Under the pieces are notes generated by a model. It was not told where the DNA came from, searched no databases, and was given only the letters and a program-made list of their open reading frames with translations. Both the position numbers and the translations under genes were made by a program. A stretch of DNA of 64,000 bases, taken from positions 1 through 64,000 of the forward strand of contig JAZGTH010000121.1 of the NCBI GenBank assembly GCA_036877525.1, written 5' to 3'. Numbering within the stretch: position 1 is the first letter of the stretch; each line of letters starts with the position of its first letter. This stretch comes from Chromobotia macracanthus. Taxonomy: Eukaryota; Chordata; Actinopteri; Cypriniformes; Botiidae. Below are positions 47,480 through 59,537 of this stretch, piece by piece.

Positions 47480-48060
47480 AAAGACTTACCCTTTTTAGCA
47501 CTCAGAGCTCCATTAGATAAAGAGGAGCAGAGCAGGCTAATTAGAGTCTGACCGCTTGGCCATTCTAGAGCAAAGATTCATTTGCACTGGCCTTACAATC
47601 AGCCCCTCTCTCTCTCTTTCTCTCTCTGCCTAATAGAAAAATAAGCTACTTCACTCTGCATTGCTGGCAGTGACACCTGCGATGGAGGGGGTAATGGTGT
47701 TTAATGGCCTTTTAAATTTTTATTCAGTCTGAGAATCATAAAAGAGGAGCCAGGCAGCTACTGGATCTCTTAATATTCCCAATGCTATGGCAACCAAAAG
47801 CGAGCTCAGCCTTCGGACTTTAGGCAGCTCATCAATCCACGCCTGCTGCTGGTTCTCATGTCGAGATAAACCTACATAAAAACAAAGATATGAAGGGGGC
47901 TGATGAAAAACAGGAAAGAGGCACGTTTCAAAATTTCTGTAAGGTCACCGATGGCTTGTTTTGGTGATCCCTAATAATAGACACATGCTGCCCGAGTCTT
48001 CTACGAGTTCATTTTGAATCATGGCCTGCTTGGTCAACACAGCGAGGAATAGATTTAAAT
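47480..48060. promoter_or_regulatory. candidate regulatory domain
   Basis: Contains the palindromic homeodomain site CTAATTAG (47537-47544), then CpG-containing repeat-free DNA to about 48050 with a CTATGGCAACCAAAAGCGAG stretch near 47786 (RFX-like TGGCAAC). A short CT-rich run (47607-47629) interrupts it. Texture-based inference. Confidence 0.3.
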
Positions 48061-48985
48061 TAACAAGGTAGAAGGGAAGAGGGAAAGGATAGAAGGGAGG
48101 GAAAATGGAAAAAGAGTGTTTATATTTTGGAAGACTGTGTGTTTACAGTCTCAAGCGAGAGACACAAATCCAGATCTGATATGAGAGTTGCAGCTTTTAC
48201 ACATCTGAGACCTGCTGTATCACCAGACCCTATCTTTTATTTATTTACAGAGGTGGATGAGAAAGAAATGGAAAGAGAAAAAGATATTTATCACTTGAGA
48301 GAAATTAAATCACACTCTTCCTAAACAGGCTTGTACATAGAAAATGAACACATGAAGAAAATGACCTGACACCCACTAAATTCAAGCAAATATCTGAATA
48401 CACATCTTTCATGATAGTCAAACTGAAAGTCAAATGCAAAGATTTAAATTTAAAAATGTAATTTTGTAAAAAAACATTGGAGATTTTGACAATGAGACTG
48501 ACAAGTGCTTATATCCACTGGATAATCCATGGACCCTTTTGAAAGTCTGTCTTCCTAACATTGCTGGGAGTAAATTTTCCAAATTTCTTGGCGCAAAACA
48601 AACTTGGAAATGGAACAAATGGGAGTTTTGAGACAGACAGCAGCTGCAGTCAGGTTTCACATCTTGAAGACGCAGTCCAGGTCCAGCAGTCAATCTTACG
48701 AGTGGTCTTCTGTCCACCCTGAGCTGATTCAATGTGCTGCTGTGTCGTTTTAATGTCAGTGATAGACATCAAACCCCGTTCTTTTCCAAACTCCATCTGT
48801 TTCATACAGATGTCTCAATCAAGCCAGCAGCTGCGTGGTGTCTGTACTTTCGGAAAGGGCCAGGGCTACACTTATACACCCTTCTGTTTAGACACAGGAA
48901 GCGTACCTGCTATACACCACATGCTACCTGACCTGCCCGTCTGCTGCCTGTCACTCAGCCCTTACACCAACCCTCGGCACATTAA
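48061..48985. other. spacer, no gene seen
   Basis: A purine-rich patch (48068-48115) and unrecognised open frames up to 100 codons. Confidence 0.5.
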
Positions 48986-48989
48986 CACA

Positions 48990-49130
48990 AGCTTCTGAGC
49001 ATACACACATGCGCACACACAGAGAGGCAGACACACGCACACATACACACAGACAGACAGACACACACACATAGAAGCAGACAGGCACTTACACAAACAC
49101 AAAAACAGACACACACACCCACACACAATC
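48990..49130. repeat. degenerate (CA)n / CAGA low-complexity tract
   Basis: About 140 bp of interrupted CA and CAGA units, the most degenerate of the dinucleotide tracts here. Confidence 0.85.
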
Positions 49131-50565
49131 TCTTCCATATTTTAATCCTTCCTATAATTAAAAGGCTTCAGTTGTTTGGATAAGAAAGCCAGAGGAAAGC
49201 CATTTCAGTGTCATCAATTAAATATACACATAAAATACACACATCAGAGTCACTGATGATGTTATTTTACAGTATGTGCTTATTATATGAGAAAGATAAC
49301 ACATGATCAAATCTATGATTTTTAAAGTGGCAAAACTATGTTTTGCTATAAAAAAAATGTAGCTGTCACCTGTCCTTCCACTTACAGTTTAACTGGATTT
49401 AACGTCTGTGACCCTTCACTTCTTTGTTAGGAATATAGGAGAAATGGAAAGGACTGGACAAACATGCAGAGAGAGCTTGCAGAAAATCAGGACAGTTGCA
49501 ATCTCTGACATAATGCACAAAATACTCATCACAGTTGGGAATAGATGTAACACAAAATTAAACATAAACACCACACATTTAATAATGTACCAACAATGAA
49601 AAGCATGTCTCTGCCTGCCACAATGTGAGAGACAGTGAAGGCGCTGACGTAAGACTGTCCCCATCACTACACTTCTGCTTATTATAACACATTCAATCCT
49701 ATTCTTTATCTCTTCTATTACTTAAAGATATTGCATAGTGCAGTGACATTTTTGGTTAAAACTGAACAAAAATAATTTATTAAGCAAGTACAAAACTGTC
49801 TCCTTACCTTACCCCGATTCACGGTACGGTAAACTTAAAGTAAAGATCTGAAAGATAAAGTAAAAGATAAAGTAATCTGAGCTGTCCACTCCGATTTCCA
49901 GGAAAATGTCAGTTTGCCCTCATTTGACTTTAACACAGGTAACGAAAGCACAAAGTAACCTGAAATTTTATGTTTTAAACAGAGATGGCAGTAGAGAGGC
50001 AAAAGTTACAGATTATAGCTTTAAACTTCCTCGGTTGCTAATTTTTAAGTTCTAAATTCTTTGATACTTTTTAATTTAGGGAAGATTTAAATGTTTTGTA
50101 TCTCCTGTTTCATTCTACTTTAATTTCATTTGTCATGACAGATATTTTTAATTGTAGTACTACTTGACTGCCTCTTACACTATTGAAACTCAGCTGTGTG
50201 CATGACGTTATTGCTCTGACAGTGTACTTAGCCAATCACAGTGATATAGACACACTGTGCCTCCTCATATGACTTCATCTGTATTATTACACTCACAATG
50301 CACTTTTAGAGCTCAATCCCTAAAGGGGAACCTAAAGGGGAAAATAGAGACTTCTGTCTCCCTCTGAAGCCTTCATCTGATGATGTCACGGTTGTACAGT
50401 GCTACTGTAGAAAAATCAGTGATTTACACTTATTTACACTCAGTGTTTGATCTCATTACTGCTTTGTTTTATTATTGTACTGTAGATTATTTTCTAGTGT
50501 GAATCTTTGAGGGGCTACTGACAGGTATCTAATTCTGTTCTGCAATGCTCTGTTTTTTTTTTCAG
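49131..50565. other. AT-rich spacer, no gene seen
   Basis: Ends in a strong acceptor-like T run with CAG at 50563-50565. The following 104 bp to a weak donor (AAG|GTAATG, after 50669) has stops in all frames, so at most a non-coding exon. Confidence 0.45.
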
Positions 50566-50569
50566 GTTG

Positions 50570-51080
50570 ATTAAAAATCCTCTGTTGATTTCCTTCAGTC
50601 ACACCGAAGAGCCAAAATAAAGCAGAGCCACCAGCTCATCAAACGCGCCACACGATACGCACATTAAAGGTAATGTTACTGCAACACCATCTCGTCTTGT
50701 TTTATTTCGCTCTCTGCCTTTAATGAATGTGACAGTATTATGCTGCTTTAAAGCCGTCTGCTTTATTGTCCTATTTGTTTATCTATTTCTTATTTCCCCG
50801 CTCTCATCTGTCATTCTCATGTGTTTTCATTTTATTGGCCACTCCACAGCGGTACTGTTGATCTCCGCCCATTTTCGGATTAGGAGATTAAGTTATTCAT
50901 CACTCACCGAGCTCCCCGCTGCGTCCCTGCTATCAGGACACCGCCAAATCAAAACATCTCTGCCAGCCATTTCAAAATAATTGAATGCACAATAATTTCC
51001 CTATTAATACATTTCTCATATTAGAGATTATGCAGGAAACATCCACATTATCTGTGGCAGTGTTTTCCTTTTTTCTCCCT
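50570..51080. promoter_or_regulatory. strong candidate regulatory domain
   Basis: Repeat-free with clustered cores: TTTAATGAATGTG near 50719, ATTGG (CCAAT box, minus) near 50834, GGATTA (50877-50882), AATAATTGAATGCAC near 50977 and CCTATTAATAC near 50999. An 85-codon open frame (50723-50980) covers part of it and is unrecognised. The sharp contrast with plain spacer on the left supports a functional block. Confidence 0.35.
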
Positions 51081-53379
51081 CGGTTACTGACTTGCTCCTC
51101 TCCAGTAAATCTAATAGAAAGGATTAAAAAGCTCACGCCACGATGAAGGGATAGTTTACAGGTAGCCTCTCCTTTTTATTTATTAATTTTTCCCCTCTTT
51201 CTGGTGGAAGATGCAGAAGAAAACTAAGGAAAATCAATCATTTTTGAGCAGGGCGGAGGGGACGGGCTGTGATGGTTGCTAAGCCAACAGTAACTCAGCC
51301 CCTCACAGCTGTCTGTAAGAAGTTTTGTCATTTTCTCAGATAAGCCTCATATTTATTTATTTTTAATCTGGCCATTTGTTAAGATTTAATAATTACACAG
51401 ATCTGAATTTCAATTTTCGCTGATTTTTATTACTAAATAGATTAAGTAGCCTGGCTCCCAATCAAGTTAAAAAAATAATTTAAAAAAAGTTTCCCTACTT
51501 TTTTTCCTATAACTTTTTTTACAACCATATGTTCATCTTATAATTGATTCAACAAACTGACAAAAACAAAACACAAATTCTGCACATTAGCAGACCTGCT
51601 TGTATTCCACTATATCTGGTCACAGCGTATTTAGCTAACTTATTCCACTAAATACAAATTCACATAGCTACTCATTCACACATTAACAAACATTAGCTTG
51701 ATAGCTAAGTAAATTTTCTCTTCTCTGTGATTCGCCTAAATGCAACACTATCTCTGGCCAAATCTAATTTTAAAACAACCAAACAGGAAGGAGACCGGGG
51801 CATAAAGGTGTATGTGATGAGGAAAGTGTATTGCTAATGTTCAACTCAACTGTTACGAAAATCAAACTACACAGCCCACATCTTAGGTGTGAAATCGTCC
51901 AGGTTGAACAGATTTATAAGTAAAATTGTAGCAGGAGAGAACTTTTACTGGTGCAATTTAGAGAGAGAGAACTTTTACTGGTGCACACACCCAGTAAAAA
52001 GAGTCTAGCAACACCACCGGTGAGTGGACATAAACCGCATAACAGCCAACAGAGGTGTTACGCCACCACAAGGCACCTCTGAAATTAGTCACGGGCATTG
52101 TATTGGCTCGCATTTTGCACTAAACACAAAGAAGCAAACACCAGCACAACACACATCAATGAATGTGACATATGCACGTATTAGCATGAGAACAGATCAT
52201 TAAATCCATTGTAGGCAGCCAACCAAAACACCTCAGAACACGGGGGCCATTACGCCATCATCATACTTCAGTGAGCCGTATTGTGCTTTGTACTAAGAAT
52301 AAACCTCTCTTCCACAGCAGACAGAGATGGGCTCACAACAGAGCTGGCCACAGTTAAAGGTCTTTTTCAAAGATCACAGTAAGCCCTACCTGTGTTAATC
52401 ACTTGTGATAAGTGTTGCAGGATGTACAAGGGTTGGGAGAACTGACGCTATACAGAGATGTGCTATAAGTACACAGCACTAGAGCACGAGGCATGAGTCT
52501 ATTATGGCAGGTCCAGTGGCAGTGAAGGCCACTGTGTGTAGTACAGCAGGAAAACTGAACAGTGAGACATGCACAGACAGCGTGTCTCACTGTTATCGAG
52601 TCTCTCCTGTCTAATTATTCACAGCTCTGGAACGGCTCTCTGAAGAGAGCTACGTGTGACACCTGAACAAGCGCCCGCTTTTGTATGTAGATTTTAACTG
52701 CACAGAGACATACATGCACACATACTGTTTATCTGCTTTCTCTTTTTCTATATTTATCACTCATTTGATCTCTAATATATGTGCAAATTACATTTTAAAG
52801 ATAATCTTAATACATTAGAATGCATTAATAATGCTATAGAATAAACCTTAGAAGCACTTTGATGACTTCATAAATAACAGTCATGATACAATATTTTTAA
52901 AGTAAAATGCATTAAAAATATGTGACATTTTATCAGCTGTTATCAATAGCTCAACTTGTATAGCATGGAACCTTGATTCCCAACCCCTGATATAAGGGAA
53001 TACAATGAGTTTTATAAGGCATTATGAATATCTTTGTGAAGCTTTATGAACCCCTTTATAATTCATCATATAAGCTTCATTCTAGAAAGTATTACTGAAC
53101 ATACTGGCGACTTGATTTGATTAATAGTAACACCATAATGACAGGCACATGATTTCACAGCGGGCAGAAAAATTAATAATTAATAAATAAATAAATGTGA
53201 GTGGAAGTGTGTTTGTGGAGCCACCCTGTTCCTGTTTTAAATGAACATGTGCTCCCTCTCCCACGCAGATGACACTCAAAATGCATTATAACCATTAATG
53301 AAAAAGTTAATGGGCCATTTTCCTACATATCAATTTAAATTTTACAATTTGGGTACACAAATGATGTCTGCTATGACGG
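51081..53379. other. spacer with one duplicated segment, no gene seen
   Basis: The part from 51230 to 51310 is GC-balanced. A 30-bp-period duplication lies at 51935-51985. From 52760 to 53110 the DNA is AT-rich with many ATGCATTA/TTATAAGGCATTATG segments resembling a dispersed teleost repeat, not resolved further. Confidence 0.45.
51935..51985 (+). repeat. tandem duplication, 21-bp copies at 30-bp spacing
   Basis: GAGAGAACTTTTACTGGTGC, followed by A, occurs identically at 51935 and 51965. A recent small duplication. Confidence 0.9.
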
Positions 53380-53530
53380 GCCCTTAATATTTTGCTCAAG
53401 GAAACAGTTCTAATGTGTTTTGCGGACATCAAATGCAGTGAATAATGATGCGTCCATCGCATGCAAATAAGATGACAGTTGGAACGGGCTGATCAACAGT
53501 GCTCGCATTAGAGGTTACAGACCGTCATGT
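53380..53530. promoter_or_regulatory. candidate regulatory block with an octamer
   Basis: Short repeat-free stretch with GCATGCAAATAAGATG (octamer at 53461-53468), TAATATTTTGCTCAAGG near 53386 and GAATAATGATGCGTCC near 53440. Confidence 0.3.
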
Positions 53531-53749
53531 ATTGTGCTCGCTTTCAAAAATGTCATCTACCTATCTATCATTGTGTGTGCTTGCTTACAAACGAATATAC
53601 AAAGCAGTGCGCCAAGTTACAATCTTGTTTGGAACTGGGAAATTATTTATTTATTCTATTTTACTTTTCACACAAGAAACATGCAAATATTTTGATGTGA
53701 AACATAAGAAGTCATTTATGAGCTGTACATGTTTACATTATATTAAAAG

Positions 53750-53880
53750 TATAGTTAGGGAATTTTTGTAATTATTTACTCACCATTGTTACAAACCTGT
53801 ATTATTACTGATTTTTTGATTATTTGTTGATGTGGAACACAAAGAGTTTTGCAGATTTTTTTTAGCCATCCCAAAAAATG
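53750..53880 (+). mobile_element. partial MITE-like copy 2, ATAGTTCACCC family
   Basis: ATAGTTAGGGAATTTTTGTA, then ATTATTTACTCACCATTG, ACAAACCTGTATTATTACTG and GATGTGGAACACAAAGAG follow the same order of landmarks as the left end of the 39814 element (TTTACTCAC, AAACC). No matching right end was found; the copy seems truncated. Confidence 0.55.
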
Positions 53881-53924
53881 TAAATATACAGTAGCCAGAT
53901 CAGATGTTCAGATGCGAATATCAT

Positions 53925-53996
53925 ATAATTATATATATCATATAATGATATTTCACAAAAAGCATATAATTCTATAAATCATATAATTATATAAAA
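53925..53996. repeat. AT-rich imperfect repeat (ATCATATAATTATAT-like)
   Basis: Three to four diverged copies of a CATATAATTATA-type unit, partly self-complementary. Confidence 0.7.
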
Positions 53997-54209
53997 AAAC
54001 CAGCAGTGTGAATATGCTGCTTAACTTTTCTGTTTAACAAAAGAAAGAAAACCATACATGCTTTTCACTGGTTAATTCAAATGCTGTGACTATAAAATAA
54101 CTAAACAGTCCATGTTAAACCTTTTTTATCCACAACATTGACTCTAAATCATTTTAAGGTCACATATTTATATGTATGTACTGTACTGTTCACGGCACTC
54201 ATTTAATGT
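53997..54209. other. short AT-rich spacer
   Basis: Nothing recognisable. Confidence 0.5.
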
Positions 54210-54600
54210 TGCATGGATGTGTGGGATCTACTTGGGGGATCTGCTATCCCGTCTGCCTTTCAACACATTCCAGAATACTGAGCTCCCTCTCAACTTCACA
54301 AAAAATAATCATTTTCACCGTGGGGCGTCCTTCTCCATGCACGTCTCACGCGTGATGTGATGCTGTTTGCATGAATATGGCGGCGGTCCCGGGGGCCTGG
54401 GCGGCTGAGCGCAAGGGCTTATGGGTGTGAATATATGTATCAGTGCCATCTGCATGTGAAGTGAGAAAACACAGGGCAGGAAGCCAATCACACACCCACG
54501 CACACCTGAGGAAAGCGTTGTCACCACAGTCTATTGTTTTAGGCCACAGTTCTGTACGTGTGAGGCACATGGGATTGCTGTCACACCTTTTAAACTCACA
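54210..54600. promoter_or_regulatory. strong candidate regulatory block with a GC-rich core
   Basis: A GC-rich core (54371-54416) with AATATGGCGGC (54375-54385, YY1-like) sits between AATAATCATTTTCACCG (near 54304), GCATGAATATGG and GTGTGAATATATGTATCAG stretches. The block is repeat-free and CpG-containing. A 114-codon minus-strand frame across it is unrecognised. It could equally be a CpG-poor promoter; no TATA or initiator arrangement is convincing. Confidence 0.33.
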
Positions 54601-55009
54601 GCCACCGACAAACACCAAAAATGCAAATCTGTTTTGTTTGCTGCATTTCCGAGCTTCACAGGTCATGTTAAAAATGCAGCTACGTGACATTGTTTGTCTC
54701 TGTTTGAGCGCTGGTATGCTGTATATTAAGATACAAGCCTCTTCCCACTCCAGCCATTTCTTTAATAAGCAGCATAAGTGAACGACACCCCTGGCCTGCT
54801 ACAAGACTTGATGTATATCGGATACATTAATGCAAATAAAAAGACACCTGTAGTTTGATGCTCTCGCTATTTTTCCTCTACTTTCTCATTATTCCTCTAC
54901 CTCGTTCTCTCTGCTCTCATCTTTCTCCCTTCTACCAGCAGCAGTCCAAAGCAATGGCCAATAACACAGCATGCTGGAACAGATACCTGTAAAGTTAATA
55001 TCATTAATC
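54601..55009. other. spacer
   Basis: Octamers at 54621-54628 and 54830-54837. CT-rich patch at 54870-54940. Confidence 0.45.
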
Positions 55010-55284
55010 AATACCAAAGGAATTGTGTGGAGGGACGCAGTCATGTAAGCCTCCCAGCAGTAACAATCTCCCTCGCTTTAAATCTCATTTGCAAGCCCAA
55101 GATGGCCGCTCCAATGACTGGCAGCAAAGTTTTTCCAACAAATTTCATGGGGCATGAGCCAAAGATAATAGGTTTTCAGCCCAATGACAATCCAATTACA
55201 ACGCCAATCAAAGCTGTCTCCATGCAGGCTAATTATCAGCCTCAGCCGTCAGTTCAAATACTAACATACCCCTTTTTTATTTGA
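55010..55284 (+). promoter_or_regulatory. strong candidate regulatory block that is also an 85-codon open frame
   Basis: Repeat-free, CCAAT-rich block: CCAATGAC twice (about 55111 and 55180), CCAATTAC, GCCAATCA, plus TAATTA (55230-55235) and AAGATGGCCGC (55099-55109, YY1-like). The whole block is open on the plus strand from ATG 55027 to TGA near 55284. An internal ATG (55102) has strong initiation context, AAGATGG, giving 60 residues starting MAAPMTGSKVF. No domain is recognised. I favour a non-coding conserved element but coding cannot be excluded. Confidence 0.35.
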
Positions 55285-57739
55285 ATAAAAATTCAGTTTA
55301 GAAACCAGGCAGGCCTGCACTCCCTGATGAGCACAGAGGAGCAGAGAAACTACCTTGGTGGCTGCGTCTGTGCTGATAATGAACAGCAGGAGCATTGTGT
55401 CTGCAGGAAAGAATATCCACTAAAATGTTTAGGGATGGCCTCCTAGTGTCCTTTGAAGAGCACTTGCAGCATTAACTCTATAGGCTCGCATCATAAACTG
55501 GTACTGAAAAGCACTGTGGTATGTATGACATAATAATTTAGCAATTTTTTGGTACCTGACCAATTATTCTTTTGATTTGCATCACAGTTCTGCAGTTTAA
55601 GTAGTGCGAAGTGAACTCTAAAAGTTAATGTGTTGATGTGAGATTCAATAAATATGCTTTTTTAATTGAATGGTTGACATTAGAATGGTTTCATTCTGCA
55701 ATTTATCTATAAATTAAATCCAGATGAGATATTTAATTCTTCAGATTATCAAATTATCATCAAAGTACGAGTATGAAGTATTTTTTCAAACTTTAACAAG
55801 AATAGGATTAAATCACAGAAACATCTTTGTTCCATATGTAAGTCTTAAAACTCTGATGATACAAAAAGTAACATTATCTTTAAATATGGAAAATCAGATG
55901 GGTGTGAGACAACATTATTTCAATTAAATGATCCCCAAAATCACTTAAACGTCTACTAGCAACACATTGCTGTAATACTGTTTTTCAGGTGTTAAAATGA
56001 CATTTAAATGTTTTCAAAAGATCTGATATTTTTAACATGGTAAACTTTTGTGCAAATATGATGCTTAAAACAGAATGCAATACTCTTTACATTTTTTACT
56101 CTTATTTTTATGTTTCACTATTATCAATAATGTAAATTGTTGAATGAATTTGTGATTGGTGAGTGACTGGCTGCTCCAGAATCCAGGATTATATCTATAG
56201 CACACCATCTAGCAGTACAATTTTGAGAGGATAACACAGATACAGCGGTGTAAAAACAAAGGATCATGAATGCGTGTCCGCACCACTCTGGGATGTGCTG
56301 GGATGAGATGTGCTGAGGATATGGAGCGCTGGCACAGACATGACATCTAATAATGTCTTTCTTCTACAAGTCTGTCCTGCTTGGGTTGGATTTAGAGGAG
56401 GTTTATCTCCTTCATATAACCCCCGCCCCCCCACACACACAACACTTGCATTAAACTCACAAACACACACACACAAACTAACAAACAAAAACCTGCATCA
56501 ATAACACAAATGATTAAACATTCATGGCCTTTTGTAGAGAACATCTGCTCTATATAGATGTCTAGCCTGAGGGACTGGGTGAAAAGAATCAGAAGGATTT
56601 CTATCACAGAAGCTCTGGGAAGCAATAAAATAGTGCTCAGACCTGTCTGAATGTGGTACACTCGGAATAAAAGAATAAAACACACATCATACATTGATCA
56701 CTATCAAATTACTTTACAAATCAGTTTACTTATAGTGTATTTGTGTAGGTGTATGGACAATGTGATCAAGTGTGTGTTTTTAATTGATTTTCAAACATTC
56801 AGATAAAGTTATTTGGAAAGAGGGGTTTGGAATATGATCAGACTCAAATCTGAAAAACATAAAAACCACAGCTGCATCAAATGAAGATGCTGCACAACAA
56901 ATCTACACATGAAAAAGTATAATAAATAAAACACTGAAAACCAAAGTTAGTGGTATTACCTGCTAATTTAATTTAGGCCGAAACAGTGTTTGATAAACAT
57001 ATACTATTTGCTATAACTAACAATTTCAATGCACCGACGATGGTTTAAAATGTCATGTGTGCTCTTAAAGGGCCAGTACTATTAAAGAGAAAGTGTTCTT
57101 CAAGTGATCTTAAAAGGTTTAACATCATTATACCTTTAATGTAGATTACAGCAAATTACAACCAGAGCCCACAGGTAAATTCAAACTGCTACAGGCAAAT
57201 TTAAGAAATCACAAATATCAACCATCACACACATACATCATGTCTCATCACAAAAAACTAACAATGAGCTCAAACAAAAACCATTTTGTACTGAGATGTA
57301 CAGCATGGGTTTTTATATAACACATCTCACGCAAACCTGACGAAGAGCTGAGCAAACAGTAGAGGATAATTTGTAATAAACACGCACCTGAAGGAAGGCT
57401 CTGAGCATTATTTCCTTCAGCTGTTTTACTCTGCATTTTACGTTAAGCCACCTTGTTTCTCTTTTCTTCAATTTTCTTTTTGGTTTTTCTTCTTTCTCTT
57501 TTTTCCAAACCGCAGTTTCTGTAAGTGTTTCCTATTGATTGCTTCTACCGACTATAAACCCACACAGAGCCGCACCATCTGAGAAATGATTATCTTTGAT
57601 TATCTCTGAGTTTGTGGTTCAATAAATTCATGAAAATTTGAGGCCTTGCTGTGCCTCCCATCAGAGTGGAAATGTAAAAGTCTCGTTCTCAGTCCTTCAG
57701 CGTGTTATCACCGCTTTCTACACAAACTCTGCACTTCTG
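55285..57739. other. long AT-rich spacer, no gene seen
   Basis: Octamer on the minus strand (55575-55582), C-rich and CA patch (56418-56475), CT/T-rich patch (57455-57505). Short open frames unrecognised. Confidence 0.5.
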
Positions 57740-58165
57740 AAGAGATTAATAACACATTGTCTGTGGAGATAACATCTGTCTCCACTGCTCCTGAAATATC
57801 AAGCTTAATAAATATATTTATGAGCCCTGCTCTCTATAGCACTAATGCAATCAGCCGTTGCTGCTCATGCTGGCCCAAGACACTGAAAACCCATTGACTT
57901 ATTTTGTAGCAAATTAGTCCAACACCTAATCACTGAACCCTGCTACGCTTTTTGAATTACGACTTTGAAACACCCATTCGCTCTGCAGCAACTGTGGTTT
58001 GAATTATATCAATTCGTAGGTTTGCTGGTGTCCAGATTTCATTAGCAACACATTAACGAAGCTTTACATCTATTACCATTTTGACATGTTATATAAATAA
58101 TCGGCATGGAAACAGAGCATTACCATTAAATGTTGTAGCTTTACGATAAAAAGATACATCATTAA
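57740..58165. promoter_or_regulatory. strong candidate regulatory domain
   Basis: Repeat-free with clustered homeodomain-like cores: CTTAATAAATATATTTATGA near 57804, GCACTAATGCAATC near 57838, CCTAATCACTG near 57926, ACATTAACGAAGC near 58050, TTACCATTAAATG and CATCATTAAAGCTG near the end. CpG-containing and distinct from its flanks. Function is inference. Confidence 0.36.
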
Positions 58166-58368
58166 AGCTGAATGTGGGTCACAAACAATAGACATAACTG
58201 ACTTCACCGTGACGGTTTAAAGTAGTTACTGTGTACTTATCCTGCACATTTCCCCAGCTGTGTCTATAACATCCCATTCTGTGTTTCAAGAGTAATGTGC
58301 AGAACTAATTCTTTAAGGTTCTGCGTTCGATTCTCAGTGAACGTGTGTGTACTGTACAAGTAAAAAAA

Positions 58369-58402
58369 GAATTTTCCTTTTTGGGTGAAGTATTCCTTTA
58401 AG
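58369..58402 (+). mobile_element. end fragment of the ATAGTTCACCC family
   Basis: AGAATTTTCCTTTTTGGGTG followed by AAGTATTCCTTTAAG matches the inverted right-end pattern of the family at 39814 (AACTATTCCTTTA) better than that copy itself. Only about 34 bp remain. Confidence 0.45.
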
Positions 58403-58679
58403 TGAAAGCATACACAGAGAGGAGCCATTTGTTTTCAGGGTAAACATGTTCCCCCCTCCTCACCTCCGTCCCACGGTCCCTAAACCTGACAGAGCTGTAG
58501 CCAGGGGCTGCATGAGACACAGGATGCAGTACAAGGACAAATCCACACCCACGAGAACAGAAGAGGAAAGATGTGATTAACTCTTTATCATCGTGACTTT
58601 ACAGCGGTACAAACATCTCTGCAATGCGATTTGCCCCCCAATCTGACGCCTCACTCTCCTGTTCTCTAAATATTAGTCT
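58403..58679. other. spacer
   Basis: A C-rich patch near 58450-58480 and GC-balanced DNA; no gene. Confidence 0.45.
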
Positions 58680-58860
58680 AATCTGAGATATGCTCTGTAG
58701 CTGGAGGCAGGTGGTGGGGGCGTGGGAAGATAAGCCAAGAGGCTAAGCTAACAGAAATTAATAACTGTGATGGAGATCTGCCCGTTTAGCATAATTTTAG
58801 TGCAAAAAGCACCCTGACCCCCCAATGATACTCTTTATCTTGATTATTTTAAACAATGTG
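58680..58860. promoter_or_regulatory. candidate regulatory block (weak)
   Basis: GGCTAAGCTAACAGAAATTA then ATAACTG, and TTTAGCATAATTTTAGTGC at 58786-58804, in a repeat-free stretch. Confidence 0.24.
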
Positions 58861-59210
58861 AAACAACAACATTGTTTACTGGTTAACCTTTAGCAGTCAG
58901 GTGCTACGCCAAACCAACACTCCTGTAGCGGCGTTCATACACTCTTTGTATTAAATGCATGCCTCTCCTGGACTCTCTCTCTTTCACACACATGAGAAGT
59001 AATGAAATAGAGTTGCCGTTCACCATGATCAGGGCACAAACAGGGCCTGAAACTGAAAAAAGTTATTTGCAAGAATTAACATTTTGTGTGTGATTTTCAT
59101 TGTTCTCACAATTTCAGAGAATGTCACATTGTTGTGGAAAATCTCAGTTTTTTTCTTTCAAAGCCACCTAATTCTTGTATTTTAAAATTTTGCTCTTGTC
59201 ATTGTGCCAT

Positions 59211-59537
59211 CCCAGCTAACACTTTTAGGTTGTAAAAACGTTTTCATTGGGTAACAAAAATGTTTAAAAAAATTATTTTAAAAGTTCTAGGAACATTCAA
59301 AACGCCCAGTTTTTATTCATCTTATTAACATTATTGCTTGTTGTTTGGTTATAAGAATGTTATTCAAACATTTTTTTTTAAATTCTGTAATGCTTTTAAA
59401 ATGTTCCTGTTTTGATATATAGATATATAATGTTAAAAATCGCTCTACTAAAATTACTGGAAGAATTTTTTTGAGAACTTTTGAGAACTTTGTTAGAATG
59501 TAAGCCAATGTTCTGAGAACATTCGCTGTAAGCTGGG
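59211..59537. mobile_element. MITE-like element, CCCAGCTAAC family, copy 3 (best preserved ends)
   Basis: It starts CCCAGCTAACACTTTTAGGT and ends GTAAGCTGGG. The reverse complement of the end (CCCAGCTTAC) matches the start at 9 of 10 positions, so these are terminal inverted repeats. The interior carries AACGTTTT/AACATT runs and the ATTCAAAACGCCCA landmark shared with copies at 2449 and 7711. About 327 bp, no coding capacity. No clear target-site duplication is visible. Confidence 0.72.

Noticed and set aside
50566..50669. Possible exon between a strong acceptor and a GTAATG donor
   Set aside because: Stops in every frame and a weak donor; kept only as a note on the spacer.
58320..58340. B-box-like GCGTTCGATTCTC resembling a tRNA or SINE
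   Set aside because: Only about 30 bases resemble a SINE, with no A box or body; too short to call.
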